Positions 6,796-17,314 of a stretch of DNA of 64,000 bases are shown piece after piece; position 1 is the first letter of the stretch, and the number at the start of each line of letters is the position of its first letter. This stretch comes from Halomonas alkalicola (GTDB lineage: Bacteria; Pseudomonadota; Gammaproteobacteria; Pseudomonadales; Halomonadaceae), in the NCBI RefSeq assembly GCF_030704205.1, contig NZ_CP131913.1, positions 1,674,001 through 1,738,000 on the forward strand. The letters run 5' to 3'. The notes beneath the pieces are model-generated. The model was not told where the DNA came from, made no database searches, and saw nothing but the letters and a program-made list of their open reading frames with translations. The position numbers were made by a program, and so were the translations under genes.

Positions 6796-9635
6796 ATGCC
6801 ATCCACCCTGACTGCCCGATGCTGCGGACTGGCCGCCGCCGCGGCCCTGCTGATCGCCGCACCCGCCGTGGCCGAGCCCCACCCCGACGCGGACGCCATC
6901 GCCGAGGTGACCACGCCGCGGGTCAGCCCCCACGACAGCCGCGACTACCGGATACTGACCCTGGAGAACGGCCTCACCGCCCTGCTGGTCAGCGACCCCG
7001 AGGCCGACAAGGCCGCCGCCTCCATGAACGTCTCGGTGGGCAGCGCCCAGGACCCGGAGGACCTCGCCGGCCTGGCCCACTTCCTGGAGCACATGCTGTT
7101 CCTGGGCACCGAGCCCTTCCCCGAGGCCGACGCCTACCAGGGCTTCATCTCGCGCCACGGAGGCACCCACAACGCCTTCACCGCGCCCCAGGACACCAAC
7201 TACTTCTTCGATATCGACCCGAGCGCCCTGGAAGGGGCCCTGGACCGCTTCAGCCAGTTCTTCATCTCGCCGCTGTTCAACGCCGACCAGCTGGAGAGCG
7301 AGCGCAACATCGTGCACTCCGAGTACATGGCGCGCATCCGCGACGACGTGCGCCGCGAGAACGACGTGCTCAATGGCCTGCTCACCCCCGAGAACCCCAC
7401 CACCGGCTTCTCGGTGGGCAGCCGCGAGACACTGGCCGACCGCCCCGAGGGCGAGCCCAGCCTGCGCGACCGGGTGATCGACTTCTACGAGCGCTACTAC
7501 GATGCCAACGTCATGCACCTGGCACTGGTGGCACCCCAGCCGCTGGATGAGCTCGAGGCCATGGTGGCGAGCCGCTTCGCTTCGCCGACATCGCCGACCG
7601 CGGGCTCGCGGCGCCCGAGATCACCGAACCGCTGGCGCTTACCGACACCCTGCCCCGGCGGGTCGCGCTGCAGTCGGTGCGCGACAGCCGCCAGCTGCGC
7701 CTGCTGTTCCCGATTCCCGATCCCATCGCCGAGTACCGCCACAAGCCCGCCGACCTGATCGCCCACCTGCTCGGCCACGAGGGGGACGGCAGCCTGCTGG
7801 CGGTGCTGCGCGAGGCCGGCTGGGCCGACGGCCTCTCGGCGGGGGTCGCCCGCGGCGATGGCCAGCACGCCCTGTTCAGCGTCAACGTCAGCCTGACACC
7901 GGCCGGCGCCGAGGCCCGCGATGCCATCGAGGCGACCCTGTTCGCCGCCATCGAGCAGGTCCGCGAGGAGGGCCTGGAGGCGTGGCGCTACGACGAGAAG
8001 GCGCGCCTTGCCGAGCAGGAGTTCCGCTTCCAGCAGCATGGCGCGCCGCTGCAGGAGGCCATGCGCCTGGCCATGAACCTCTCGCGCTTCCCGGTGGAGG
8101 ACGTGCAGTATGCGGCCTATCGCATGGACGGCTTCGAGCGCGAGCGCAGCGAGGCCTACCTCGACGCCCTCACCCCCGACAACCTGATCCGCCTCTACAG
8201 CGCTCCGGACGTGGAGGGCGAGGAGCGCTCCCCCTGGTTTCACGCCCCTTGGGGTGAAGACAGACACGACGAGGCGCCGACGCTCTCCGGCCTGGCCCTG
8301 CCCGCCCCCAACCCCTACATCGCCGAGGACCTCGACCTGCTCGACGACCAGGACGAGCGCCCGCGGCGGCTGGTGGCGGAGCCGGCCTTCGACCTCTGGC
8401 ACATGGCCGATGCCACCTTCAACACCCCCAAGGTGGAGTGGCGCTTCAGCCTACAGCACCCCGGCGCGGCCAGCTCCGCCCGGGACGCCGCCCTCGCCCG
8501 CCTGCTCGCCGGCTGGCTGGACGACAGCCTCAACGAGGCCCTCTACCCGGCACGCCTGGCCGGCCAGCACGTCGAGGCCTATGCCCACGCCCGCGGCATC
8601 ACCCTGGCCTTCTCCGGCTGGCGCGACCGCCAGGAGCGGATGATGGAGCGGGTGCTCGAGCAGCTGCAGGAGGGCGAGGTGGACGACGCCAGCGTGGCGC
8701 GGGTGCGCTACCGGCTGCAGCGGGAGTGGCGCAACGCCCCCCAGGCGGCGCTGCACCGCCAGGCCAGTCGCACCCTCGCCGAGGCGCTGGTACGCCCCCA
8801 GTGGCCCAGCGCCGCCCTGCTGGAGGCGAGCCGTGAGCTCGACGCGGATGACCTGCGCGACTACCGCGATGCCCTGCTGGCCGAGCTTCGCCTGGAGGCC
8901 ATGGCGGTGGGCAACCTGGGCGCCGAGGAGGCCGAGGCCCTGGGCCGGCGGGTCGCCGAACGCCTGGCGCCGAGCCTCGATGCAGCGGCCATTCCCGACC
9001 TCACGCCGCTGCGCGCCGACACCGACCTGCCGAGCCTGACCCCCCACACCAGCCGCGAGGAGTCGGTGGTGCTGCGCTACCTCCAGGGGCCCGACCGCTC
9101 GCTGACCAGCCAGGCCCGCCTGGCGGTGCTCGGCCGGCTGATCGACACCCCCTTCTACCAGCGGCTGCGCACCGAGGAGCAGCTGGGCTATGTGGTCCAT
9201 GCCGGCTACTCGCCGATGCTCGATGCCCCGGGGCTCGCGCTGCTGGTGCAGTCCCCGGATACCGGGAGCGAGGCGATCGAGGCGCGCATCGACGCCTTCC
9301 TGGACGACTTCGAGGAGACCCTGGCGGCCCTGGAGGACGAGGCCCTGGCGCCCTATCGCCAGGCGGTCCACGACCGCCTGACCCAGCGCGATACCAGCCT
9401 GGCCGGCCGCGCCGGCCGCCTGTGGCAGGCGATGTCCTTCGGCGACACCGAGTTCGACCGCCGCGAGCGACTCGCCGAGCGGGCCCTGGCGGTCAGCGCC
9501 GACGAGCTGCGCGAACTGTGGCCCGAGCTGCGCCAGGCGGCGGTGGCCCGGGTCGCCTTCGACCCGGGTGACGAGCCGGACGACGTGCTGGCCCTCGCCC
9601 AGCACCTGGAGCCGCTGCCGGAGATCGAGGAGTAG
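6796..9635 (+). pseudogene. ptrA: M16 (pitrilysin/insulinase) metallopeptidase, frameshifted
   Basis: Zinc protease of the periplasmic pitrilysin type. The ATG at 6796 has a GGAG site and is followed by a signal peptide ending about APAVA|EP (residue 27). The zinc motif HFLEH is at 95-99. The frame breaks near codon 261, where CTTCG occurs twice in tandem (7575-7584). Removing one copy restores one 944-residue product that continues as FADIADRGL. As written, translation would stop at about 7758, leaving only the catalytic domain. Downstream sequence is intact to the stop at 9635, so the lesion is recent or a sequencing error. A strong terminator follows. Confidence 0.9.
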
Positions 9636-9667
9636 GCCTCGCGCCGGCATGCATTGCCCCGCAACAA

Positions 9668-9702
9668 CAGCAGCGCCCGGCCATGGCCGGGCGCTGCTGT
9701 TT
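9668..9702. terminator. Bidirectional hairpin terminator after the M16 gene and sbcB
   Basis: A perfect 32-bp palindrome (9668-9699) followed by TTT on the plus strand, between convergent genes. It can end transcription from both directions. Confidence 0.8.
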
Positions 9703-9748
9703 CACTTCAAGGCCTCTTGGTCTCGAGGCATCGCCGATGTTCGGGCGC

Positions 9749-11236
9749 TCAGTCGAAGGCCTGAGGGGGCATGATCGCCTCCACATGCATCACCAGCTCC
9801 TCGAGGACCTGGCGCTCGCGATCGCCGAGTTCGCCCTGGTTGAGCCGCTCGATCTCGCGGGCGAAGCCCTTGAGGGTGAGGCCGGCCACCGCGGCATCGT
9901 TCATGCGCGCCCAGCGATAGGCCTCCCACTGCGCCAGCTCCTCCCCCTCCAGGGTCTCCGGGTAGCTGCGCGCCCGGTAGCGGAACAGCATCTCCTCCAG
10001 GCGCGGGTCCTGGAAGGCGAAGCGCGCCCCCACCAGGTCCCAGGGGTCGCTGTCACGCACCCGCTGCATCTGCTGGCGATCCGCCGGCGAGAAGAAGCCC
10101 CCAGCGTAGAGCATCAGGTCGGGGTCCTCCGGGCCCGCCGGGGGCGGCGCAGCAAACACCTCGCTGACCCGCGCCGCCACCTCGGGGCGGGCGGCGAGGC
10201 GCTTCCAGTGCTCGCGACAGGCATCGACGTCGAGCCCCAGGCGGGTGACGATCTCGCCATACTCGCCCCGGTGCGGCCCCTCCACGTCCTTGAGCGCGCT
10301 GGCCGGGAAGAGCACCGGGCACTTGTTGATGTGAATGACCTTGAGGGGAATACGCTCCTCGCCCTCGGCCAGGTCGTCGCTGCTGACGAAGACTCGCTGG
10401 CGGATCTGCTCGGCGGAAAGGTCGAAGAGCGGCGTCGGGTCCATCGACAGGTCGTAGACGATCACCCCGTTGGGGTTGGTGGGGTGCTCGGCCAGCGGCA
10501 CCACCAGGGCCGCGCAGCCGCGGCTGGCGGGGTAGCGACGCGAGATGTGCAGCACCGGCTTGCGCCCCGGCACGTCGAGCAGCCGGGCCACCGCGCGCTT
10601 GCCGCGCAGCCCCTGCAGGTAGTCGAAGAGCCGGGGGTTGGCCTCGCGCAGCCGCTTCGCCAGGGCAATGGTGGCGCGCACGTCGGCCAGGGCATCGTGG
10701 GCGCCCTGGTGGGCGATGCCGTTGGCGGCGGTCAGGTCCTCGAGGCGGAAGCTGGGCGCGCCGTCGGCGCGGCGCGGCCACTCGATGCCCGCCGGGCGCA
10801 GGGCGTGGAAGGCCCGCACCACGTCGATCAGGTCCCAGCGGGAGTTGCCGTTCTGCCACTCTCGGGCGTAGGGATCGATCAGGTTGCGATAGAAGAGGTG
10901 GCGCGTCACCTCGTCATCGAAGCGCAGGCTGTTGTAGCCCAGCACGCAGGTGCCGGGCGCACTCATCAGCGCCTCGATGCGGCCGGCGAACTCCGCCTCG
11001 GGCAGGCCCCGGCGGCGCGCCTGCTGGGGGGTGATCCCGGTGATCAGGCAGGCCTGGGGGTGGGGCAGGAAGTCGTCGGCGGGCTTGCAGAACCACTCCA
11101 CCGGCTCGCCGACCTCGTTGAAGTCGGCGTCGGTGCGGATCGCCGCGAACTGCGCCGGGCGGTCACGGCGCGGATCGGCACCGAAGGTCTCATAGTCATG
11201 CCACAGGAAGGTCAGCGGGGCAGCGGGCGGCGCCAT
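9749..11236 (-). CDS. sbcB: Exodeoxyribonuclease I
   Basis: 3'-to-5' single-strand DNA exonuclease used in recombination and mismatch repair. The 495-residue length and N-terminal FLWHDYETFGADPRRDRPAQF match the family; the DYET motif carries the first metal-binding acidic residues of the DEDDh fold. A GAHDALADVRATIALA block carries the ExoIII His/Asp motif. The SH3-like and helical C-terminal parts appear complete. The ATG at 11236 has GGAGAG upstream. It is convergent with the M16 gene and lies downstream of minCDE on the same strand, separated by 76 bp. Confidence 0.95.
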   Translation of the reverse strand: MAPPAAPLTFLWHDYETFGADPRRDRPAQFAAIRTDADFNEVGEPVEWFCKPADDFLPHPQACLITGITPQQARRRGLPEAEFAGRIEALMSAPGTCVLGYNSLRFDDEVTRHLFYRNLIDPYAREWQNGNSRWDLIDVVRAFHALRPAGIEWPRRADGAPSFRLEDLTAANGIAHQGAHDALADVRATIALAKRLREANPRLFDYLQGLRGKRAVARLLDVPGRKPVLHISRRYPASRGCAALVVPLAEHPTNPNGVIVYDLSMDPTPLFDLSAEQIRQRVFVSSDDLAEGEERIPLKVIHINKCPVLFPASALKDVEGPHRGEYGEIVTRLGLDVDACREHWKRLAARPEVAARVSEVFAAPPPAGPEDPDLMLYAGGFFSPADRQQMQRVRDSDPWDLVGARFAFQDPRLEEMLFRYRARSYPETLEGEELAQWEAYRWARMNDAAVAGLTLKGFAREIERLNQGELGDRERQVLEELVMHVEAIMPPQAFD

Positions 11237-11312
11237 GGGCGGGCTCTCCGACGGTCAGACGGGATGGAGACACAGCCTAGCACAGCCCCGCGCCGGTCTC
11301 AGCCGGAGCTGC

Positions 11313-11573
11313 TCAGCCCGGAGCCCCCTTCGGCAGGGTGACGTTGAGCTCCAGCACCGAGCAGTTGTCCTCGCTGTCGAGGCTGATGTTGATGGCGTCG
11401 TCATCCACCTGGACGTAGCGACGGATCACCTCCAGCAGCTCCTTCTCGAGCAGGGGCATGTAGTCGGGCTGACCGCGCTGGCTGCGCTGGTGGGCCACGA
11501 TGATCTGCAGCCGCTCCTTGGCGACCGACGCGCTCTTCTTGCGCTCTCGCTTCAGGAATTCAAGCAGTTTCAC
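11313..11573 (-). CDS. minE: Cell division topological specificity factor MinE
   Basis: An 86-residue protein that stimulates MinD ATPase and drives pole-to-pole oscillation of MinCD so that FtsZ assembles at midcell. The N-terminal membrane and MinD-contact helix ([20 protein letters not shown]) is followed by the beta/alpha dimerisation domain. It overlaps minD by 4 bp at the 3' end of the minCDE operon. Confidence 0.96.
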   Translation of the reverse strand: MKLLEFLKRERKKSASVAKERLQIIVAHQRSQRGQPDYMPLLEKELLEVIRRYVQVDDDAINISLDSEDNCSVLELNVTLPKGAPG

Positions 11574-12388
11574 CGGCGAACACCTCCAAACATGCGGCTC
11601 AGCAGGCTCTTCTTCTGGTACTCGTGGAAGCGCAGGGGAACCTCCTCGCCGAGCAGGCGGGCCACCGTGTCGGTGTAGGCCTGGCCGGCGCCGCTTGCGG
11701 CATCGTGGGTTACCGGCACCCCCTGGTTCGAGGCACGCAGCACCGCCTCGGACTCGGGAATCACGCCGATCAGGTCAATGGCCAGGATCTCCCGGATATC
11801 GTCGAGGTTGAGCATGTCGCCACTGTCCACCCGCTCCGGGTTGTAGCGCGTGACCAGCAGGTGCTCCTTGATCGGCTCCTCGCCGCGCTCGGCGCGCCGG
11901 GTCTTGGAGGCCAGCAGGCCGAGGATGCGGTCGGAATCGCGCACCGAGGAGACCTCGGGGTTGGTGACCACGATCGCCTCGTCGGCGAAGTACATGGCCA
12001 GCTGGGCACCGCGCTCGATGCCCGCCGGGGAGTCGCAGAGGATGTAGTCGAAGTCCTTGGCGAGGGTCTCGAGCACCTTCTCCACGCCCTCCTGGCTCAG
12101 GGCGTCCTTGTCGCGGGTCTGGGAGGCCGGAAGGATATGCAGGTTGTCGACCCGCTTGTCGCGGATCAGCGCCTGGCTGAGCCCGGCCTCGCCCTGGATC
12201 ACGTTGACCAGGTCATAGACCACCCGGCGCTCGCAGCCCATGATCAGGTCGAGGTTACGCAGCCCCACGTCGAAATCGATGACCACGGTCTTGTTGCCGC
12301 GAAGCGCCAGGCCGGTGGCGATGGCTGCCGCGCTGGTTGTCTTGCCGACGCCTCCCTTGCCGGAGGTCACAACGATGATCTTGGCCAA
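11570..12388 (-). CDS. minD: Septum site-determining ATPase MinD
   Basis: A 272-residue deviant Walker ATPase that binds the membrane as an ATP dimer and recruits MinC or MinE. The deviant Walker A is GKGGVGKT at 10-17. The C-terminal amphipathic membrane-targeting helix is visible as [16 protein letters not shown]. Length and sequence are typical. It is the middle gene of minCDE, 60 bp after minC, overlapping minE. Confidence 0.97.
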   Translation of the reverse strand: MAKIIVVTSGKGGVGKTTSAAAIATGLALRGNKTVVIDFDVGLRNLDLIMGCERRVVYDLVNVIQGEAGLSQALIRDKRVDNLHILPASQTRDKDALSQEGVEKVLETLAKDFDYILCDSPAGIERGAQLAMYFADEAIVVTNPEVSSVRDSDRILGLLASKTRRAERGEEPIKEHLLVTRYNPERVDSGDMLNLDDIREILAIDLIGVIPESEAVLRASNQGVPVTHDAASGAGQAYTDTVARLLGEEVPLRFHEYQKKSLLSRMFGGVRR

Positions 12389-12448
12389 GAGTCGCTTCCT
12401 GTCTGTCTTTGAATGGTAGAGAGATGACCCTCTCGGTCCTGCCGTGCC

Positions 12449-13198
12449 TCAGGTCAGCGCGGTGATGCCGAGCTGGTCTCCGTCGAGGCGCACCTGCACC
12501 GTGGCGCCCAGCAGGCGCGGGTCGATGTCCTCGAGTCGCTTGTAGTTTCCGGCCACCGACAGCAGCTCGGCGTGGAGTTCACGGCAGAAGATGGCAGCCA
12601 GGGGGTCGCCATGAATGCCGGCCAGGGCGCGGCCGCGCAGGGCGCCGTAGACATGCACGCTGCCCGCGGCCAGCACCTCGGCGCCGGCGTTCACCGCGCC
12701 GATGACCACCAGGTCCCCTTCCGGGGAGGTGATCTGCTGGCCGGAGCGCACCGTGCCACGGAAGATCCTCCCGCCGCTGGCCACGCCCGGCGGGGAGGTC
12801 AGCGCTGCCTCCTCCTCGGCGACCACCGCGGCTTCGACCGGCGGCACGCTCTCGAGGCTCCTGGGGCGGCTCGCCTCCAGGGGCGGGAACCAGCCCAGGC
12901 CAAGCGCCCAGGCCGACTGCTTGACCGGCTCGGCACCGCCGCGCACCGCCACCGGCAGCAGCTTGTGGGCACGGCACACCGCGCAGATCCGCTCCAGGGC
13001 CAGGTGGGGTTCGTCGAGCTTCTCGACGCTGAGCACCACCGGGGTGTGCTGGAAGAAGGCCGGGGACTGACTGAGCTTGCCGGCGAGCTGCTCACGAATC
13101 TGCTCGGGGTCGGCGCTGCTCAGTTCCATCACCGTCATCGGCAGCATGCCGCCCTTGAAGGTGAAGGCCATGCTATCCCTGTCCACTTTGAGGCTCAT
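12449..13198 (-). CDS. minC: Septum formation inhibitor MinC
   Basis: Inhibitor of FtsZ polymerisation, recruited to the membrane by MinD. The 249-residue protein has an N-terminal domain (MSLKVDRDSMAFTFKGGML onward), a variable linker (about 110-140) and the C-terminal beta-helix domain (RSGQQITSPEGDLVVIGAVNAGAEVLAAGS). I chose the ATG at 13198, preceded by GGAG, over an in-frame ATG 69 bp upstream that gives atypical sequence. It is the first gene of the min operon with a good promoter upstream. Confidence 0.94.
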   Translation of the reverse strand: MSLKVDRDSMAFTFKGGMLPMTVMELSSADPEQIREQLAGKLSQSPAFFQHTPVVLSVEKLDEPHLALERICAVCRAHKLLPVAVRGGAEPVKQSAWALGLGWFPPLEASRPRSLESVPPVEAAVVAEEEAALTSPPGVASGGRIFRGTVRSGQQITSPEGDLVVIGAVNAGAEVLAAGSVHVYGALRGRALAGIHGDPLAAIFCRELHAELLSVAGNYKRLEDIDPRLLGATVQVRLDGDQLGITALT

Positions 13199-13270
13199 TG
13201 CCGAACTCCACATCGGTGTTGGTCGGGGTACGCCACCAAAGCTAAGCGAGTGCCGCGCCCCCTGCAACTG

Positions 13271-13300
13271 ATCATACGCCCAGCAAGCCTACACTGTCAG
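13271..13300 (-). promoter_or_regulatory. Predicted sigma70 promoter for minCDE
   Basis: Minus strand: -35 CTGACA (13295-13300), 18-bp spacer, -10 TATGAT (13271-13276), about 70 bp upstream of the minC start. Both hexamers match the consensus at 5 of 6 positions. Confidence 0.6.
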
Positions 13301-13460
13301 TGTCTCCAGGCGGCCACAGCACGGGCTTTTCCCCAGCGGCACCGCATGCTTAGATACCCAGGCCAGGCCCGAGCCTCGCCTGGCGGCCCTTCCCGGCCCT
13401 CCCGACAATAACCGACTGGCGCGTCCCGGTGCGTGATGCGCCCCTTGATCAGGATCGCCC

Positions 13461-16271
13461 ATGTCCGGACTCCTCCGCCGCCTGTTTGCCCCGCGCTGGC
13501 AGCACCCCGACCCCCTGGTACGGCGACAGGCCGTCGCACGCCTCGACCTCAGCCGCGAGGAGCACCGCCAGGCGCTGGAGCGGCTCGCCCTGGATGAGAA
13601 CCCCGGCGTGCGCAGCGAGGCGCTGGCCCGCCTCGACGACCCTGAGCGGCTGATCACCCTGCTCGGCAGGGGCGATGCCTCAGCGGAGCTCGCTCACCGG
13701 CTGATCGCCCTGCTCGCCGGCGGCAACGGCAACCTGGAACTGGGCACGCGCATCGCCCTGATCGAACGGCTCGATGATGACGCGCTGCTCGCCGAACTCT
13801 GTCTGAAGGGCGATAACCAGCAGCTGCGCCTGGCGGCACTGGCCAGGCTGGACGGCGAGGAGGCCCTGATCCGCCAGGCCTGCGACAACGGCATCGCCGC
13901 CGTGCGCCACGCCGCCGCCGCGCGGGTCGACAGCGAGGCCGGACTGGCTCGCATGGCCCAGCAGGCGCGACGCGACCGCCAGGTCATGCGCGGGGCCAGG
14001 GAGCGCCTCAACCGTCTGCGCGCCGACTCGGCGCAGCTGGCCGCCGCCCGGGAGCGCCGCGAGGGGCTGCTGGCCGATCTGGAACGCCACGCCACCGCCC
14101 CCTGGGAGCCGCTCTATGGCGGCCGCTTTCGCCACCTGGAGCGCGAATGGATGGCGCTTCAGGATCTCCCCGATGCCACTCAGGAGCGCCGCTTCCACGA
14201 TGCCTGCCTGCGCTGTCGCAAGGTGATCGGCGACCACGAGGCCCGGCTGCGCGCCAGCGAAGCCGCCGAGGCCCGCCGCGAGGACGCCGAGCAGGCCAGG
14301 GAGGCGCTGGTGGAGGCCCTGGAGGAGGGGCTCGAGGCCCTGGGGCGCAGCGACGTGGTCACGGCCCAGGACATTGCCAGCCTGCGCGCCCAGAAGCAGC
14401 TGCTGGCCCAGCGCTGGCAGGCGCTCTCCGATCAGCACCTGGCGGACCAGGCGCTCCGCCAGCGCTATGACGCCGTCCGCGAAGGCTTCGAGCGCATCAG
14501 CCAGGCCTGGGTGCGCCTGGAGGAGCGCGCCGACGAGCTCGAGCGGGCCCTGACCGACGGCGATGACGACCGCCTCACGGCACTCCTGGGGGCCATCGAC
14601 TGGCCTCGTGGCCTGGCCCCTGCCCCGCTGCTGCAGCGGGCCCGACAGCGTCTGGCACAGCCGGATGCCCCGGGCGACGAGGAAGATCAGACGGCACGCC
14701 TGGCCCGCTTCATCGCCGACCTCGACGACCTGGAGAGCCTGCTGGAGCGCGGCGCCTTCAAGGGCGCCAGCCGCCTTCACCAGCGCCTGCGCCAGGCCGC
14801 CGACGGGCTCGACGCCAGGGTGCCCCAGCCCCACCGGGCGCGCCTTCGACAGCTGGGGGCCCGTCTCGCCGAGCTGCGCGACTGGCGCAGCTTCGTGGCC
14901 GGCCCCAAGCGCGACCAGCTGCTGCAGGCCATCGAGGCCCTGGCCGAGGAGGCGAGCCTCGTCGACGCCGCGCTGGATCGCCGCCACCGCCAGCTGGTCA
15001 AGGAGTGGAAGGCGCTGGGGGACGCCGCCGCCAATCGCGAACAATCGGCCCGCTTCCGGGCCGCCTCCGACCGCATCCATGAGCGGCTCGCCCCATGGCG
15101 CGAACGCCTCGACGCCGAGCGCCAGACCCACCTGGCCACCCGGCAGGCCCTCTGCGATCAGTTGGAAACGCTGCTCGAGCAGCCCGCCGAGGAGGCCGAT
15201 CCCGACGCCCTGCGCGAGATCCGCGACCGCGCCAGGGACCAGTGGCGACGCGCCTCGCCGGTGCCCCGCGACCAGGCCGAGACCATCGGGCGTCGCTTCG
15301 CCCGCATCCGCCATGCGCTTCAGGCGCTGATCAACCAGCGCGCCCGGGCGGTCGCCGAGACCAAGCGCGATCTCATCGAGCAGGTGCGCGCCCTGCTGGG
15401 CCAGGCGATGCCCGCGGCCCGCCGTGCCGAAGCGGTCAAGGCGCTGCAGCAGCGCTGGCGCGAGCTGGGGCGCGCCCCACGGGGCGAGGAGCAGGCGCTG
15501 TGGCGGGAGTTTCGCGGCCTGTGCGACCAGGTGTTTGCCTCCCGGGAAGCCGAGCGCGACGACCGCGTCCGTCAGGCCCGGGAACGCCAGGAGGCCATGC
15601 AGGCGCTGATCGAACGCCTGGACGCCTGGCACCCCGCCGGCAGCGCCGACGAGGCGGTGCTCGCCTCCGCCATTGCCGAGGCCGCCGCTCTGGAGCCCCT
15701 CCCCGTCCCCGGCGGACGTCGCACCGAGGGCATGCGCCGGCGCTGGTCGGGCATCGTGCGCGCCCGACGCGAGCGCCTCGAGCGCCTGGCAGTGGTGGAA
15801 GAGGTGGAGCGCTGGCGAGAGGTTCAGCCGCTGCTGCTCGCCCACCTGGCAGCCGACGCCGAGCGCCTGGCCGGCGCCGAGCGCCTGGCCGGCGGCGAGC
15901 CCCGCGAGGTGGCGCTGCCCGAGTCGCCGCGCCTGGCGGATGACATGCGCAGCGCCCACGCCCGCCGCAACGCCGCGCGCCAGGCGCCCGAAACCGACGA
16001 AGAGGTGGCGGAGCGCCTGGCGAGGGTGCGTGTGCATCTCTCCCTGCTTGCCGTGGGCAGCGTCAGCCATCGCGACGACCCGCTGCGCCTGGCGATCCAG
16101 GTGGAGCGCCTCAACGAGAACCTCGGGCGCGAGCTCTCCCGCGCCGAGGAGGTCCACGGCGTGCTGCGGGAGCTGCTGGCCACGGGACCGGTCGCACCGG
16201 CGCTGTGGAGCCGCGAAGTGGGGGAGCTGGATCGCCTGCTGGAGCGCCTGACCCGCCTCCCCCCACCCTGA
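13461..16271 (+). CDS. Large DUF349 domain protein
   Basis: A 936-residue, almost wholly helical protein rich in Arg, Glu, Ala and Leu. The first roughly 170 residues look like HEAT-type repeats (DPLVRRQAVARLD, NPGVRSEALARLDD). The remainder contains repeated DUF349-like segments such as LVKEWKALGDAA and LQQRWRELGRAPRGEEQALWREFR. There is no signal peptide or membrane segment, so it should be cytosolic. The molecular function is unknown. It is divergent from minCDE and ends at a hairpin terminator. A 36-bp internal duplication lies at 15858-15893. Confidence 0.85.
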   Translation: MSGLLRRLFAPRWQHPDPLVRRQAVARLDLSREEHRQALERLALDENPGVRSEALARLDDPERLITLLGRGDASAELAHRLIALLAGGNGNLELGTRIALIERLDDDALLAELCLKGDNQQLRLAALARLDGEEALIRQACDNGIAAVRHAAAARVDSEAGLARMAQQARRDRQVMRGARERLNRLRADSAQLAAARERREGLLADLERHATAPWEPLYGGRFRHLEREWMALQDLPDATQERRFHDACLRCRKVIGDHEARLRASEAAEARREDAEQAREALVEALEEGLEALGRSDVVTAQDIASLRAQKQLLAQRWQALSDQHLADQALRQRYDAVREGFERISQAWVRLEERADELERALTDGDDDRLTALLGAIDWPRGLAPAPLLQRARQRLAQPDAPGDEEDQTARLARFIADLDDLESLLERGAFKGASRLHQRLRQAADGLDARVPQPHRARLRQLGARLAELRDWRSFVAGPKRDQLLQAIEALAEEASLVDAALDRRHRQLVKEWKALGDAAANREQSARFRAASDRIHERLAPWRERLDAERQTHLATRQALCDQLETLLEQPAEEADPDALREIRDRARDQWRRASPVPRDQAETIGRRFARIRHALQALINQRARAVAETKRDLIEQVRALLGQAMPAARRAEAVKALQQRWRELGRAPRGEEQALWREFRGLCDQVFASREAERDDRVRQARERQEAMQALIERLDAWHPAGSADEAVLASAIAEAAALEPLPVPGGRRTEGMRRRWSGIVRARRERLERLAVVEEVERWREVQPLLLAHLAADAERLAGAERLAGGEPREVALPESPRLADDMRSAHARRNAARQAPETDEEVAERLARVRVHLSLLAVGSVSHRDDPLRLAIQVERLNENLGRELSRAEEVHGVLRELLATGPVAPALWSREVGELDRLLERLTRLPPP
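15858..15893 (+). repeat. 18-bp unit duplicated in frame within the DUF349 gene
   Basis: The unit at 15858-15875 is repeated exactly at 15876-15893. It encodes AERLAG twice, keeps the frame and lies in a helical part of the protein. Confidence 0.85.
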
Positions 16272-16300
16272 GACCAGAACCCTGAGGCCAGAAAAGGCAG

Positions 16301-16330
16301 AAGCGCGAGGGATCGCCTCGCGCTTCTTGT
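16301..16330. terminator. Hairpin terminator between convergent DUF349 and reductase genes
   Basis: A 10-bp stem (AAGCGCGAGG / CCTCGCGCTT) with a 5-nt loop, followed by CTTGT. It can act on both strands. Confidence 0.7.
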
Positions 16331-16384
16331 CGTTACGGCGGCCCCTGGCCGATCGATGACCAGGGGCGCAGGAAACCGGGGCGA

Positions 16385-17131
16385 TCAGCCCATGAACTGG
16401 CCGCCGTTGATGTCGATGTTGGCGCCGGTGATGAAGCCGGACTCCTCGTGGGCCAGATAGGCCACCAGGCGACCGATCTCTTCCGGCTTGCCGTAGCGCT
16501 TGACCGGGATGGTCTCGCGGATGGACTCGCGCACCTTCTCGGGGATCTTCATGATCATGTCGGTGGCGATGTAGCCCGGCGACACGGTGTTCACGGTGAT
16601 GCCCTTGGTGGCGGTCTCCTGGGCCAGTGCCATGGTCAGCCCGTGCATCCCCGCCTTGGCGGCCGAGTAGTTCACCTGGCCGAACTGGCCCTTGCGCCCG
16701 TTGATGGAGGAGATGTTGATGATTCGGCCGTACTGCTGCTCCAGCATGCTGTCGAGCACGCTGCGGCAGGTGTTGAAGACGCTGTTGAGGTTGGTGTCGA
16801 TGACCTCGTGCCACTGCTCGGGGGTCATCTTCTTCATGGTGCCATCCCGGGTGATGCCCGCACAGTTCACCAGCACGCCGATCGGGCCGTGCTTCGCCTC
16901 GATCTCCTTGACCCCGTTCACGCAGGCCTCGAAGTCCACCAGGTCCACCCCGGCAATATCGATGTTGCTGTAGCCATCCGCCTTCTGGGCTTCGAGCCAG
17001 CTCTTGGCCTTTTCCGGATTGTGGTAGCCGGCCACCACCTGATAGCCCTCATCGGCCAGCGAACGACAGATGGCACTGCCGATACCGCCGGTTCCACCGG
17101 TCACCCAAGCAACGATTGCGTTGTTGGCCAT
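16385..17131 (-). CDS. phaB: Acetoacetyl-CoA reductase, PhaB/PhbB type
   Basis: Short-chain dehydrogenase of 248 residues that reduces acetoacetyl-CoA to 3-hydroxybutyryl-CoA with NADPH in polyhydroxybutyrate synthesis. Visible features are the TGGTGGIG nucleotide-binding motif near the N-terminus, the NCAG motif, the catalytic Ser in NISSINGRKGQFGQ and YSAAK (Tyr and Lys). The start at 17131 is preceded by GGGAGG. No other pha genes are adjacent, which is common outside dedicated pha clusters. FabG-like activity on acyl-ACP cannot be excluded, but the INGRKGQFGQVNYSAAKAG region is typical of PhaB. Confidence 0.88.
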   Translation of the reverse strand: MANNAIVAWVTGGTGGIGSAICRSLADEGYQVVAGYHNPEKAKSWLEAQKADGYSNIDIAGVDLVDFEACVNGVKEIEAKHGPIGVLVNCAGITRDGTMKKMTPEQWHEVIDTNLNSVFNTCRSVLDSMLEQQYGRIINISSINGRKGQFGQVNYSAAKAGMHGLTMALAQETATKGITVNTVSPGYIATDMIMKIPEKVRESIRETIPVKRYGKPEEIGRLVAYLAHEESGFITGANIDINGGQFMG

Positions 17132-17252
17132 TGTAACCTCCCTGATTGTCATGACGCTGTGACCAGGCCACCTCGGCCTGCACACCAATTATTCTTTTTA
17201 GCGTTGCCAGTTTGATGACAACTCCGGAGAGTATGGACCACCGCATGGCCCT

Positions 17253-17314
17253 GGGACGAGCGTTTGAACTCAATCCTTGACTAGGGACAGGCGTTTGAAC
17301 TCAATCCTTGACTA
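17253..17314. repeat. 31-bp direct tandem repeat covering the tRNA promoter -35
   Basis: Two adjacent 31-bp units, 17253-17283 and 17284-17314, differ at only two positions near their left ends. Each ends in TTGACTA. The second unit supplies the -35 of the initiator tRNA promoter; the first is an upstream duplicate with no -10 at the right distance. Confidence 0.95.

Noticed and set aside
9683..11341. 552-codon plus-strand frame opposite sbcB
   Set aside because: It has low-complexity antisense composition and no family motif, whereas sbcB on the other strand is unmistakable.
13680..16814. Open frame of over 1000 codons on the minus strand opposite the DUF349 gene
   Set aside because: It mirrors a high-GC helical gene. 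Its composition is typical of an antisense frame (Gly/Ala/Leu/Gln rich without domains), and it runs into phaB in another frame.
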